A stretch of 64,000 nucleotides of DNA from Nicotiana tabacum. Taxonomy: Eukaryota; Streptophyta; Magnoliopsida; Solanales; Solanaceae. Within the stretch, counting starts at the first letter, position 1; the number at the start of each line of letters is the position of its first letter. The position numbers and the translations under genes were made by a program. The DNA lies in NCBI RefSeq assembly GCF_000715075.1, contig NC_134095.1:67151990-67215989 (forward strand), in the 5' to 3' direction. Below the pieces are notes generated by a model. The model worked only from the letters and a program-made list of their open reading frames with translations, ran no database searches and was not told where the DNA came from. Shown one piece after another: positions 10,753-21,544 of this stretch.

Positions 10753-11931
10753 CTAAATTGGGTCTTGGTCTTGGATAATTTTGGTGAGTTGATGGTGATT
10801 GGAAGTGGGATGATTGGGAATTGTAGGTGTGATGGATAGCGGCTGGTTAAGAATATCTGGGAGATGAGGGTTGATATGTAGGTGGTGATGCTTGGTATGT
10901 GGGTGTATATGCTTGGTATGTAGGTGGAGATGTTTGATATGCGGGTGGAGGTGTTTGGTATGTGAGCGGAGTTTTTGGATGATATACCAAGACAACGCGT
11001 CCCCAGTAAGACTCCTCATGAAGAGCTTCATCTGAATCTTTTCGTCTTTTCCAACCCCAACCAGCATATCACAGTAAGTCCTTAGGTGAACCCTGGGATC
11101 ACCTGTACCATCGAACATTACGAACTTTGGAGGTTTCTACCCCTCTGGCAGTTCCACAATGGGCTGTATACACAGATCTTTGTAGTTGAAACCTTTTATT
11201 CCTCTATCGCCTTCAACACCTTGAACTCGGCTTGTTAACTTCTTGAGTTCTTCGGCCATGTTCTTAATGAGCAGGTCTTTTTCGGAGGGTTCCTTTGCAC
11301 AAGAGATTGGTTGGGTAGAAAGTGGTATGGTTTCCACGTATATGGGGTTGATCTGATGGGTGCCAGGAACTTGGGTATAGTGATGGTCATTGGTGGAGTT
11401 CTGTGGATCTGGAATGAGTGGTGGTGTATTTTGGAGAGTGTGGTAAGTGGTGGTTGGTGGGTATGAAATTGGTTGATGTTGTGGTGGAGTTAGTATCGGT
11501 AATGGATTGACATTTTGAGGTGGAGTTGCGTATTGATTTGGTATGGTAGGGTTTTGTGCCTGTTGGTTTTGAGGAGGTTTTGGGTTCTTTACGTTCTGTT
11601 GGTAGATATCGGGGACATTGAGGGTAAGTGACAAGTTAGCCAAATTACGGACCTGCTCATATTCTCCTTGCAGTTTTAGTATGTTTTGTTCAAGTCTCGA
11701 AACCAGGTCATTTGGGGCCAGAGTACTACAGCCATCGGAGGTCTCTGCGTTCTCAATGTTTTCCTTTCGAATTCCACTTAAGTCATCCATCTTTTCTTTC
11801 CCTCTGCCTTTTGTGTTGCTTGGAGGAGGAGGAGGTGGAGGGCCTTTGAATTTGGTATGATATGCTGATGAGTCCAGTATGGATGAACCAACCCATGGGG
11901 ATGGGAAAATAATAATAAATAAACAAAACAT
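10753..11931 (-). pseudogene. gag: Element A gag N-terminal and capsid part, with internal deletion
   Basis: The N-terminal segment (11931-11137) is polar, with a run of seven prolines, a short coiled-coil-like EQNILKLQGEYEQVRNLANL stretch, and a Pro/Gln/Thr-rich part. After a stop at 11134-11136 the capsid begins (11118). It parallels the capsid of element B through the GDP...HL..YC and SLTGDALSWY blocks, but there it jumps directly into a proline-rich repeat. The roughly 190 residues that follow the matching block in B before its own Pro-rich repeats are absent here. The His-rich peptide predicted in the 10753-11118 frame is a frame artefact; the neighbouring frame encodes repeated P-P-x-Y-Q units. 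Confidence 0.8.
10868..10968 (-). repeat. PPxYQ-encoding tandem repeat in element A gag
   Basis: About six imperfect 18-21-bp units (GGTATGTGGGTG... on the plus strand). In the family-like frame on the minus strand they encode P-P-T/A-Y-Q-T/A repeats. In the currently open frame they encode a His-rich string. The deletion junction in gag lies at the upstream edge near 10980. Confidence 0.65.
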
Positions 11932-12200
11932 AAAGGTAACAAGTTAGTAAGGATCCTGAAATGTTTGTAGTATTTAAACACACATAGTGCGAGATATAAA
12001 TTCGTATCCTAATTTGGGAGCTTCATTGTGCCCAAGGTAGGCCTAGCAACAAATAAATTTGGAGAACTTAAAATGCCAATAAATGCTTCATTTCATAATA
12101 TAAAATAGACGAATCCAAAACGACACTAACATGATAACAAAAACAAGTCACTACTATCACTTGGCCTTATTTCATTTTAAGAAAAGCAAGTAAATCTAAT
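11932..12200 (-). other. Element A spacer between ORF1 and gag
   Basis: AT-rich spacer; no ORF, repeat or motif that I can support. Confidence 0.5.
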
Positions 12201-13534
12201 CTATTTGGTCCCAGAAGGACCTTCCCCAGATTCGATCTTCCAGACTCCATCAAACATATCTCCCAGCTCGGACAGTCCTAACAACAAGTAGGCTTGGGCC
12301 AGATGTCCTTCAACCATGCAGGGTAGAGAGGCTCGCACCTCGCGTGATATCTGTCTGACTCGACAATGCTTTTCTCCACAATGATTTTGCAGTGCCACAT
12401 ATGCTAAGCTTGGCACTTGTAAGGTATGTCATTGTCTTGGAAATCTGCCCTGAAATGACTCATCTTGATAACCCTTGGTACAACCTGCTTTCTTCCCGCT
12501 TGCCTCATAACTCGTATAGGAACATATGGATATATCCCTCTCAACCCAATCAACACCAAATGCGGAGCATCCCTGGACCTGATAATGAACTCGTCCATTG
12601 GAAACCATTCAACCGTCTACTGCACCTGTTCCTTCGTCAGATTATCGAAGAACTCTACCCATTCGCTAGCACTTTCTGGCTGAGCAAATATGTCCGAAAT
12701 ATAGGTCATCTACTTAGGGTGATGGAAAGCGATGTGATCGTTCCAAGTCCTTCGCGGAAATTATTGGCGATAGCGACCCTTTTGGAGATGTTCCAACAAC
12801 CATAACTGTAGCAGCAAGTTGTAACCCTCGAAATATTGGACCCCTCTTTGACAGCGTTCCAGGGACTTATAGATATCAGCTATGATCATGGGGACTATGG
12901 TATACGTCTGCCCATTAATCCCCTCCATCAGAGTTTTGGCGACCATGGCCAACCTGGTGTGGATTCTTCCCTTTTTCATTGGGAACACTATCATCCCCAA
13001 AAAGCACACGATGAACACGAACACTCTGCGGTGGATGTGACCCAGTGAAGTGAGGGCGATCTCATCATGATAAGTGCGAAAGGACTTGTTGTGGTCATAC
13101 ATCTCGTAGAGATATTCGAAAGGTATGTAGGAGTCCTTCAGGCACACTAAGTCGACATTTTTTTTCAGTCCCATCATTTTCAAAAATCCCCTGCTTGTAC
13201 GGTTTTCTAGTACCAAAAGCCCAGGACTGTCCTAAGCCAACCCAGCAAGTCCTCTTATTTCCTCTAGGAGCGGTGTCATTTCTATGTCGCTGAATCAGAA
13301 CACGGCTCTTTCACTATCCCAGAATAGGATGGCAGCCTCGATCAGTTTCTTTCTTGGTTTAATATCTAGCAGGGAAGGAAAATTACCCAGGTACTTTTTT
13401 ACATGCTTCTTGTCACTTGAGGAAAGATCTTCCAACCAATTTAGCAAAAATGGAGAGATATTACTAACCATACCGAATCTGGGAACTTCGTGCCTCATTT
13501 TCTGCAAAACAAAAGGGTTAGGACTTACCCCCAC
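12201..13534 (-). pseudogene. Element A ORF1, DUF7745-like protein of Tat/Ogre elements
   Basis: An extra ORF lies between leader and gag, as in Ogre/Tat elements. Pieces in order: 13534-13295 (with the KKYLGNFPSLLDIKPR block followed by a conserved IEA..FWD block), 13216-12761 (FIVCFLGMIVFP then PMIIADIYKSLERCQRG then GYNLLLQLWLLEHLQKG), 12598-12404, and 12416-12201. Together they would be about 440 codons, a usual size for this ORF. The resemblance to the domain called DUF7745 in plant proteins is from memory. The function is unknown; hydrophobic blocks suggest a folded globular protein. At least four stops and one or two frame changes are present. Confidence 0.75.
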
Positions 13535-14201
13535 CGGACTCGACTACTTATACATTTACGATCAGCATATCGGCATTTAGTTCTCTAAATTAATACACAG
13601 AACATGATTGTGTCCGTTGGGATTATGGAAAACCCGATGGACTTTGGATAAGGCTTATCTTAAAGGATCATTATGTGGGAAACATAACTGATCCAACTAG
13701 TTTGACCATGATACATGCACAATTTAAACAAAGTAAGGTTTCTATGGGGTTTTTGACTGGTACCCTCAAGCTGACAACTTGAGGAGGAAGGCACGGAACT
13801 GTCGACTGCACCGCTGATCGATTGGTTTTACCGCAAATAAGCCTTTCCGAATTTAAGGGTAACAAATAGGAAGAGCGCAACCACTCATTAAAGCGTTACT
13901 ATAGGATTTGAGACGCACGAGTGGAATATGATGTGGAGGATGATTTATGTAGCAGTTAATAACATGTAGGCAAGTATATTCACGTAGGAAAAATAAATAC
14001 AGCATTTAAATAATTGAAAAGACAGTTACATAAAAAAGGAAAACAAAGAGACAAGTCAGTTTTCAGGGTAATAAAGGAATCATAAACGCTTGAAAAAAAA
14101 CAAAATAGACAATTAAATCCAGATAAGGGAGCAGGGTATGGGATAAGCATGCTTGGACTAATCTGTAAAAACAAGTTCGTTATGGTAAAAGACTAAAGAT
14201 A
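13535..14201 (-). other. Element A leader
   Basis: Untranslated leader between PBS and ORF1. Short open frames (13880-13671, 14174-13980) have no recognisable motif. I do not see copies of the stem-loop module found in element B. Confidence 0.5.
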
Positions 14202-14219
14202 TCCCTAGCAGATTCTCCA
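14202..14219 (-). other. Element A primer binding site
   Basis: On the minus strand this reads TGGAGAATCTGCTAGGGA, directly after the LTR end. It resembles the tRNA-Arg PBS of Ogre/Tat elements (from memory), with a few substitutions. Confidence 0.75.
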
Positions 14220-14430
14220 TGTTGTCGCGCCCTTTTTTTCCCATCCTCGCGGAAGAAGGTCCGGGTTTCGACATTCACGGGGTGTAATGACTCGTTTCCT
14301 TTTGGGAATTAGGTATTTGAAGATTCACCACCTAACAGATTATGGTGCGTTAGGGCACATAGAGCAATTAACTCTTGGGTTAGTTTGCATTACCAGAGAT
14401 TAGGGTAAGGGCTCGAAATAACCTCGAGGG

Positions 14431-14444
14431 GAAGGTGTTAGGCA
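14431..14444 (-). promoter_or_regulatory. Conserved 14-base LTR block (A copy)
   Basis: GAAGGTGTTAGGCA, identical to 4400-4413 in the LTR of element B. Flanks are also partly shared (GTAAGG ... AACCTCGAG/AACCCGGG before it, a C-rich stretch after it). Confidence 0.5.
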
Positions 14445-15179
14445 CCCCTCTTGGTCCACTAATGTGGGTCCGACCGAACTTATATTTACAAATTAGTCCA
14501 TATAAACAAGTAAGTTGTAAAGCTCATTGAACAAGTCAAGTAATGAAATAAAGGTTTGAACAAATTATACAAACAAAGTCTTAAATAAGGAGAGGATTTG
14601 GGGTAAGAAGGGGTCATAGGTTGTTTATCCTCTAGGATCACCCCATGCAATGTCCGGTAAACACTCCTCATTGAGGGGCTATATGTGACATTAATATGTA
14701 GTCATCATATCCCATGTCTACCCTTCCCATCCCCTTATTGGTCATGCAAAGCGAGTGTTTGGTCATTGATTCCTATTGCATGCTGCTACCCGTCCCTTCT
14801 TAATAGTCCCGGAGGGAGTTGGGACCTCTACCTATAAGTCGTTCTACACGTACCCCTAAGGTTTTAAAGGCAAAACTCTAAAGGCAACAGTCAAAAAGCA
14901 TCTAGGACTTTTACATAATGAGAGCAAATAAAAGGCTCATAGTTTCCTCTGCAAACAAGCACGCATTCAGCACGACTCAACCACAAGTAAGGTCTTTAGT
15001 AATCAAAGTCCTAAAGCAGGATTTCTAAGTGATTATGCAAAAATAAACTACTTTCAGATACAGAAGTCATAACATTATTAGCTGCCTAGGACCTCCTCTT
15101 TAAAAGCTTATTAGAATTCAGAGACGTCGAGTGACAGAAACAGCTTCAGAGAAATGCAAGTTTTGAAAATGCCCTAAGG

Positions 15180-15685
15180 CTTGCCTATATGCAGAACTGT
15201 GTCTATGTTAATGCATAAACAGACAAGTTTCAAAATAGAACCTTTCAATACCTATAGGCAGAATATCTAATAGGATTAAAGCAATTATGAAAGGACAGGT
15301 TTTAGAGAGTTATCGCTTGACAAGGCCAGTTTTAAGAATAAACTAGGTGAGATAAAATCGACTCATTAGGCTAATTAGATTATCAGACATAATTGCGAGT
15401 AGAAGTCCCTATAAGCATGGTATCTAGGCGTGTTACTGGTTTAGGCAATTTGCAGTAACTTATTGAATCGGAATTATGTCCTATAGGCATGGTATCTATA
15501 CTTAAATTGATTTAAAACATGATGGCATGGAACATGGAAACATGGTTTCTAACATGACAAATGCAGGATTTATGAACATGGTTTATATCTGATGCAAATG
15601 ACATTAAAAGTGAAAACCTATAGACATGATGTCTAAAATGAAATCAGATTCAATAAGAGTCACACCCTATGAACATGTTTTCTAT
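15180..15685 (-). repeat. Dispersed LTR word array in element A
   Basis: About six or seven diverged copies of a word close to CCTATAGGCATGGTATCTA, for example near 15407, 15480, 15616 and 15665, spaced irregularly by 50-130 bp. Confidence 0.5.
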
Positions 15686-16556
15686 TGAGTAAAGCAGGCA
15701 TATTTGAAAGTAAAATCCGAAGAGTAGGATTTCTACCCATATTACCCCACAAAGTATACATCTACCCACCCCTTTTACTAAATTACCCCAAATATCTGTT
15801 TGCAAAATATTACAGGCCAACAAATGAATTACATAAATGAAATAAAAAACTAAGAAGTTTCCTAAAGTCTCCAATGGTCTTTCAAACCTCATTTCCACAA
15901 ACAAATCAGGGTCTAGGTGCATCAAAGTTCCCTAAGGGTCTCAAGGACCCCGGGCAATGCTTACACTTAGACTTAGTATCTAAGCATTGAACCAGTCCAG
16001 TATGGAAAGCCAGCCTCAGTATGCTAGAGTTCCAAGGGTTCTCAAGAGGATCCTAAGGCAGTACACATACTAGAAAGGGCAGAGCTTATTAACTAAGAGT
16101 AAATTGAAAGTGCAGGACACATGTTTGAAAGAAGTTTATTAAAGACTGACTTAAAGGTTTGTTTTGAAAGTAATTAGTAAAGCAATAGAGGTTGTTTGAA
16201 AGAGGTTGGAGTAGTAAACAGAGTTCAAACATTTCAGGATAAGACCACACACAGCAAGTTCACAGAATCTAAATGTATTCAGTGATCACACATGGGTTAA
16301 GGGGTTTTTCGATACACAGACATTGCCTGCAGGCACATGACCCCAGCAGGAGTATTATGACTGGTATGGACATGCTCAGAGATAAATTGACACTGGCATA
16401 ATCACAAACCAATCATGAGGAACATAAACACTTAGAGGAGAATAGGGATTTGGGATTCACAAAATGGTAAGTGCACAGTAGGTAAAGGAAAATAATTGTC
16501 CAGACATGCTTAAATCACACAAGGGAATACATGAGCTTAAAGGGAGGGGAGTTATA

Positions 16557-17813
16557 TGATCATGCCCAACTATACCTTATAAAAAGGACACGCGGACGTT
16601 GCCAATATAATCTGAGTATTTAGCCTAGAGTTGAGCCTACAAGGAACCTATCAATTACTCTTGTTAGACTTACTAAATTATACGGAATCAACTTCCCAAA
16701 CGTTGTGAATAACAATTGATGATGTTTCTACTAACGAAGAATGAATGTAAATAAGCAATTGAAACTTAACTATGATTAAGTTGTAAACAATTAAGAGAAG
16801 GATCTAAGGTTATGATTTCCCCTACTGATGGAATCCCTTCAGGTTATGTTTCATATAGATTCACCAAATAGTCTCTATCAATCATGAGCACTCTTATTAC
16901 CATAAATCTCTCCCGAGTAATCACGACAATTTACTAAACACACTCTCTCGAGTTACGCTAGCTGGCTTTATTTCTTACAGCTCACTTTAGATTGCACCCA
17001 AGACTTCGTTATCCCTAGTCCCGCCTTTAAACTCTTAGTTATTGATCCCTCATATACTTTGGGACTGGTGTTGTTCAACAATTACCTAAATATGCACTTT
17101 TTCCCGAGTTATGTATACTAAATAGGCATAGCTAATTGAGGATCCTATCAATTAACTACAACAAGAATGTAGTTGAGCAAATAGAGATTAAACTGGGCAA
17201 ACTATATTAACATAACAAGAAGTTCATCCTTCAATAGGTTCCATCAAACCCCTAGACTAAGAAATTAGCTACTTATAACAAAACAAGATAAAACTACTGA
17301 ATTATTCATAATGGGTAATTGCAATAATAAAGAGAATATAGAAGAACTCTAATGTTTTGTTACTCTTCTGACACTTATTCTTCCTCCAAAGTTGTCTAAA
17401 AACAAGCTTAATTCTGTCTTGGGCGAGCTTCTAAAGCTTATAAGGGTTTGGAACAAGTTTTCCCCGAATTACACTTTGGTCCCCAATTTTCTGGCAAGTG
17501 AACAGTTCACCGCGGTCGTGGCAAGACCACGGCTTGACCGCGGTGAACGCTGAACATTCTGCCTCGAGTACTTGATCTACTGTTGTTCCACCGCGGTCAC
17601 GGTGGAATTCACTCAGTCCATTTTTTTGCTTCTTTATGCTCGGGTACTCCTTGATTGGGCGTTTTCTTCACATTATTGCCTCCAAAATACTCCTTAGTGC
17701 TTCCTCACTTGGAATATTCCATGCAAAACAAAAGAACACCATTTAGAGCATTTTGTTATCAACTCGCCTATAAAACAGCAATAAAGCATGGTAATATTAA
17801 GGTGTAAATATCA
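16557..17813 (-). mobile_element. Solo LTR E, Athila-like
   Basis: A 1257-bp block with TGAT...ATCA ends like the LTR of Athila element C. It shares that LTR's general plan: near its 3' end (16600-16850) it has the phrase order and AT-rich text typical of Athila-like LTRs, and near its 5' part (17508-17610) it has CpG-rich inverted words such as CACCGCGGTC...GACCGCGGTG. There is no internal region. Text on both sides continues as LTR of element A. I could not find a clean 5-bp target duplication (TTATA on the left, TCTAT on the right), so the edges may be off by a few bases. Confidence 0.6.
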
Positions 17814-18702
17814 TCTATATAGCCTAATTCATTATACTAGCATGTTTAACTACAAACTCCACAACAAAACCATAAGTAAAAGCAGGATAGAAATAAAAGA
17901 AACTGAAACAAGAAAAGAAACATGTTATTGTTGTGCCTGTAAATTAAACTAGGACATACCAGTGAAGATAGAAGTAAGCAGAATGAAATAACCAAAGAGC
18001 ACAAATGATTAGCCTTGGCTTGCAGCCGGCTAATAGTAATAGAATAATACAAAGATTTTAAATAAGAGAGGGGTTTTTTGGAAGCCAAGTGTGTGCCGTT
18101 TGTGAAAGACTTAGGGTATTTATAGTTGAAAGTAGGTAGTGGAATAAGGTAAAAAAACATAGCAGTATACTAATTTAAGAACTCAAAATCAATCACTTAG
18201 AGAATCAAGGAAGTACTTTCTTGAATTAGGGGAATCAATGTCAAACAGAAAGATTCAGTACCATATAAGGGGGAAAGGAGGAATCAGTGCATAATTAAAC
18301 AAGGAAAGGAGTCAGAGTCCATTAGGCATAAAGTAGTCGATTAGGACCAAATTCAGAAAGACCTAATTAAGGAAAGACTAAGTAAAACCAAGTATCATTG
18401 TAAATAAGGTAATAAAATCAGTAAATTCAAACAGACGAGTAGAATTCTTGGGCCTTGAAGGAAAATCTTTCAATTACTAACAGTTAAGGAAAATCTGAAT
18501 CAATCATGAGGGGTCATGATTCTGCGTATTTCAACATATAAATAGAGACGAATGAACAGAAGTAGCAAACAAAACAAGGTTAATTATATAGGTAGAAAGA
18601 AATAAGATATGAGCAAGCACAGTCATATAGAGGTGATGTAAGTAGGCTAGAGATTCAACAAGACATATTCGAAGCATGGTGACCACGAGAAATTAACAAG
18701 AC

Positions 18703-18915
18703 CAAGGCAAAGAAAGTTATGCTAACACACAGAGCCTAGGCAAAGAGAATCATGCTAACACACGGAACCAAAGTGAAGAAAATCATGCTCACACACAGAA
18801 ACAGAGTAAGAAAATCATGCGAACATACAGAAAAAAGTAAAGAAAATCAGGCTAACACACAGAAACAAGTAAAGAAAATCATGCTTACTCACAGAAACAA
18901 GTAAAGAAAATCTTT
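18703..18915 (-). repeat. Minisatellite in element A LTR
   Basis: Six full units and one partial unit of about 32-33 bp, each close to GTAAAGAAAATCATGC followed by TAACACACAGAAACAA. The last units differ at only one or two positions while the first are more diverged. Confidence 0.75.
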
Positions 18916-20190
18916 TAAAAATTAGGGCTTTTAACAGAGTTGAGTTAAAAAGCAGTAGGAACATAGAATCGGTCAAGTAAACGAGGGAAAAAGGTTTAAT
19001 CATAAAGAAATCAGTTGAAACCGGTATAGAAAGAACTCCGAGAAAACCCTAGTTTTCAAAGAAAGTAAGAACGGTTTAGACTAGAGGATCTTTCAGAAGA
19101 AAGCTCGAAAATAAGCAAATCATAGAAGGAAATAGGTTTGAAGCATGAAAATAACACAGATCTGAGAGATCCAGAAGAGAGTTAGGGTTTCAAAAGGAAA
19201 CCTAGGTAGAAATCGAAAGAACGTATTGTAACTTCATAAATCGTAACACACATGGTATTATTTTACCCAAAATCACACCAGAGAAGCCTCAAACAACAGA
19301 ATCAGGAACCCTAGGTCCGAAACGGCATGGCTCAGGACCCTTGAATGCCTTAGAGATGATGAGCAAGGTGATGAGAGTGACCATTGGAGGCTTAGGGTTT
19401 GAGAGATAGTCGTCGGATATGACCGGAGAAGGGGGTGAGTGGAGGAGTCTAGGGTTAGGTTTGAGAGAAGAGTGGAAATGAGAGAGCATCTGAAAGCTGC
19501 GCCTTTTGAAAAGTGACTTAGGGTTAGGGGTCGTTTGAAAATTAAAAAGGAAACGAATTATTTGGACCATTGATCTAGGAGATCAACGGTCAGGATTAAA
19601 ATGGGTAGGTGGGTTCTAGGTTTGGGTAAGGATTAATAGGGTATGGGTCGGGTGATTCGGGTGTGGAATTGGGCTGAAAATGGGTCCAATTTTGGCTATA
19701 CTTGAAAGCCAAATTTGGTTGTTATTTAAATAGCCAATTTTCCCCTATTTAATTTATAAAAAATAGTAGGTAATTTCTGAAAAATAAATTAAGGTACAAA
19801 AATGATTTAAAATACATAATTAACAATTTAAAAATACAGGATCAAATTTTGTGCATATAAACATAATTATATCTAAAATGGGCTAACATTGTAATTATAT
19901 GCAATTTAGCTTTTAAAAATACTAAATGCAATTGTGAAAACACATAAAAATTAAATTAGCCATATTTTGGCATAAATATAGAAATCCAATAAATGAATTA
20001 TCAAAACAATAATTTCAGAAATAATTATTGGGATTTTATGGATAAAAGGGGGGAAAATAAATCAATTTAAACCCTTAAAATTATGGAAAAAATAATAATA
20101 ACCTTGGGCATGCTTATGTATGCATATATATGCTATTTTGAAGTCTTTTATAAATATTCAAAACATATAGGGAAAAATTAGGTATCAACA

Positions 20191-21544
20191 AGTGTTACAA
20201 CATGTCATACCATAAGCTTGCCCTTATTTTAATTCATCGCCTTATTCTAAGAACGTTCGGTCAAAGATCCCATAAGGACTTTTTAAGCTTGTAATGTAGG
20301 TTTAGGGAAGAGTTGGATAATCATTTGGGTATAAGTGACTACACCCTCCTTGAATACTACTCATATTTTTCTTTCTTGTTGTTCTTTGCTTCTTTTCAAA
20401 CCACATAGCCCTCCTTAGTTCCTAATCTCCCACATTGAACCACCTTGAATACCTCTCTAATTTTCTTCAAGACTCCATATTCATATATATACATACATCT
20501 CTTTTTCTTTTCTTTTTCTTCTTTTCTCTTGCAAAATTTTTTTTTCTTTTTTTTTTCTTTTTATTTTGCTTTTGGAGCTTGAATAGTTTCACATCTTGAG
20601 GTATACTTTCCTACACTCACTATAAAACATTGCCAATTTTCGGTTTGATACCACACCCCCAACTTAGACTTTTAGCTTCATTCTCAATGTTCAAGGAGGG
20701 ACGGGTTCAAAAGAGAGAATTATTTCAGAAGAGGGGAAATGTTTGTAATGAGGTAGCCAAAGAAAAGGTTAAAGGCTCAAATGGGGTAACTAGTGATGAT
20801 ATCTGCACAATGGGTAGCTTGAAAGGCTAACTGGTTTTCCAAAATCACAAAGACTGCCTAAGGTCATTTTTCCAACCAAATGTAATTATCATAAGCATCG
20901 AAAGACCAACCGAGCAAGTTCTAGATGGTAGAAGTAGACACAAGAATTATTTATACAAAGACTCACACACAATGCACACGAACTGTTTGGCTCAACATAG
21001 TTTTTAACCCTCGAGTCAACACTTGGCAACTCGAAGCTTTCATCATATTTGCATGCATAACTCTAGGTAGACATAGAGTCAAAGAGCCAGCCTCAAGTTC
21101 ACAGAATTGATTTCTTTTTTTTGTATTAATGGAAGGGTATAGGCTATTTACAGGAGCACATGCTTGAAACTAGACAATTACACCAAACCGGTCAAAATGT
21201 TTCATTCTAGTGCCCTGGTTCTACTATTACACCCTTGGAAAAGAACCCGGCGAAGAAAAACAAAGGGGGAATCATTGCTAATAATAAAGATGAACTTATA
21301 ACTATCTACTTACTTTTGGTTTTTTTATATACAAAGATAACCTATATACTAAAATCACAAAACGCAAATATATACAGAATCACAACACAAATATATACAG
21401 AAGTTTGCTTATATAACCCAAAAACATGTACAACAGTTTAATTCAAAAAAAATTGTACAAGGCTATCCCACCCTAACTAAAAAGCATGCATTGTCCCCAA
21501 TGCATAAGAATGTAAAACAGAGTTTAGGGGCTCTCTGATGCACA
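20191..21544 (-). other. Element C 3' untranslated region
   Basis: Lies after the env-like ORF in sense direction. It has a long pyrimidine run on the plus strand (about 20498-20570), purine-rich in element sense, and otherwise AT-rich text. The small frames at 20630-20830, 20925-21110 and 21235-21441 show no motif. The left edge is cut by the LTR of element A. Confidence 0.6.

Larger units (their letters stand above)
6527..20190 (-). mobile_element. Element A: Tat/Ogre-type Ty3/gypsy retrotransposon, truncated by element B
   Basis: The sense order on the minus strand is 5' LTR (20190-14220), PBS (14219-14202), leader, an extra ORF1 (13534-12201), gag (11931-9821), protease plus G-patch (9820-8997), RT and two RNase H modules (8619-6527). 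The frame ends at the LTR of element B, and integrase and the 3' LTR must lie further left, outside the window. The extra ORF before gag and the second RNase H are hallmarks of the Tat/Ogre lineage. All ORFs are broken by stops or frame changes. It is inserted in the 3' part of Athila element C, whose sequence resumes at 20191. Confidence 0.9.
14220..20190 (-). repeat. Element A 5' LTR (interrupted by solo LTR E)
   Basis: In sense orientation it starts TGTTGATACC at 20190 and ends GGGCGCGACAACA at 14220, so the ends are TGTTG...CAACA, immediately before the PBS. The span is 5971 bp. Removing the inserted solo LTR leaves about 4.7 kb, within the large LTR sizes known for Ogre. It contains the 14-base conserved block (14431-14444), a dispersed CCTATAGGCATGGTATCTA-like word (15180-15680) and a minisatellite (18703-18915). 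No coding frame inside is supported. Confidence 0.8.

Noticed and set aside
10753..11118. Histidine-rich protein (HTKHLHPHIKH repeats)
   Set aside because: It is a shifted reading of the PPxYQ-encoding repeat in gag after a deletion; the neighbouring frame gives the family-like protein.
16552..17818. Exact 5-bp target duplication for solo LTR E
   Set aside because: TTATA and TCTAT do not match; shifting the edges by a few bases did not give a perfect duplication with TG...CA ends.
21235..21441. Small ORF in the 3' region of element C
   Set aside because: AT-rich, opposite to the element's sense, no similarity that I recognise.
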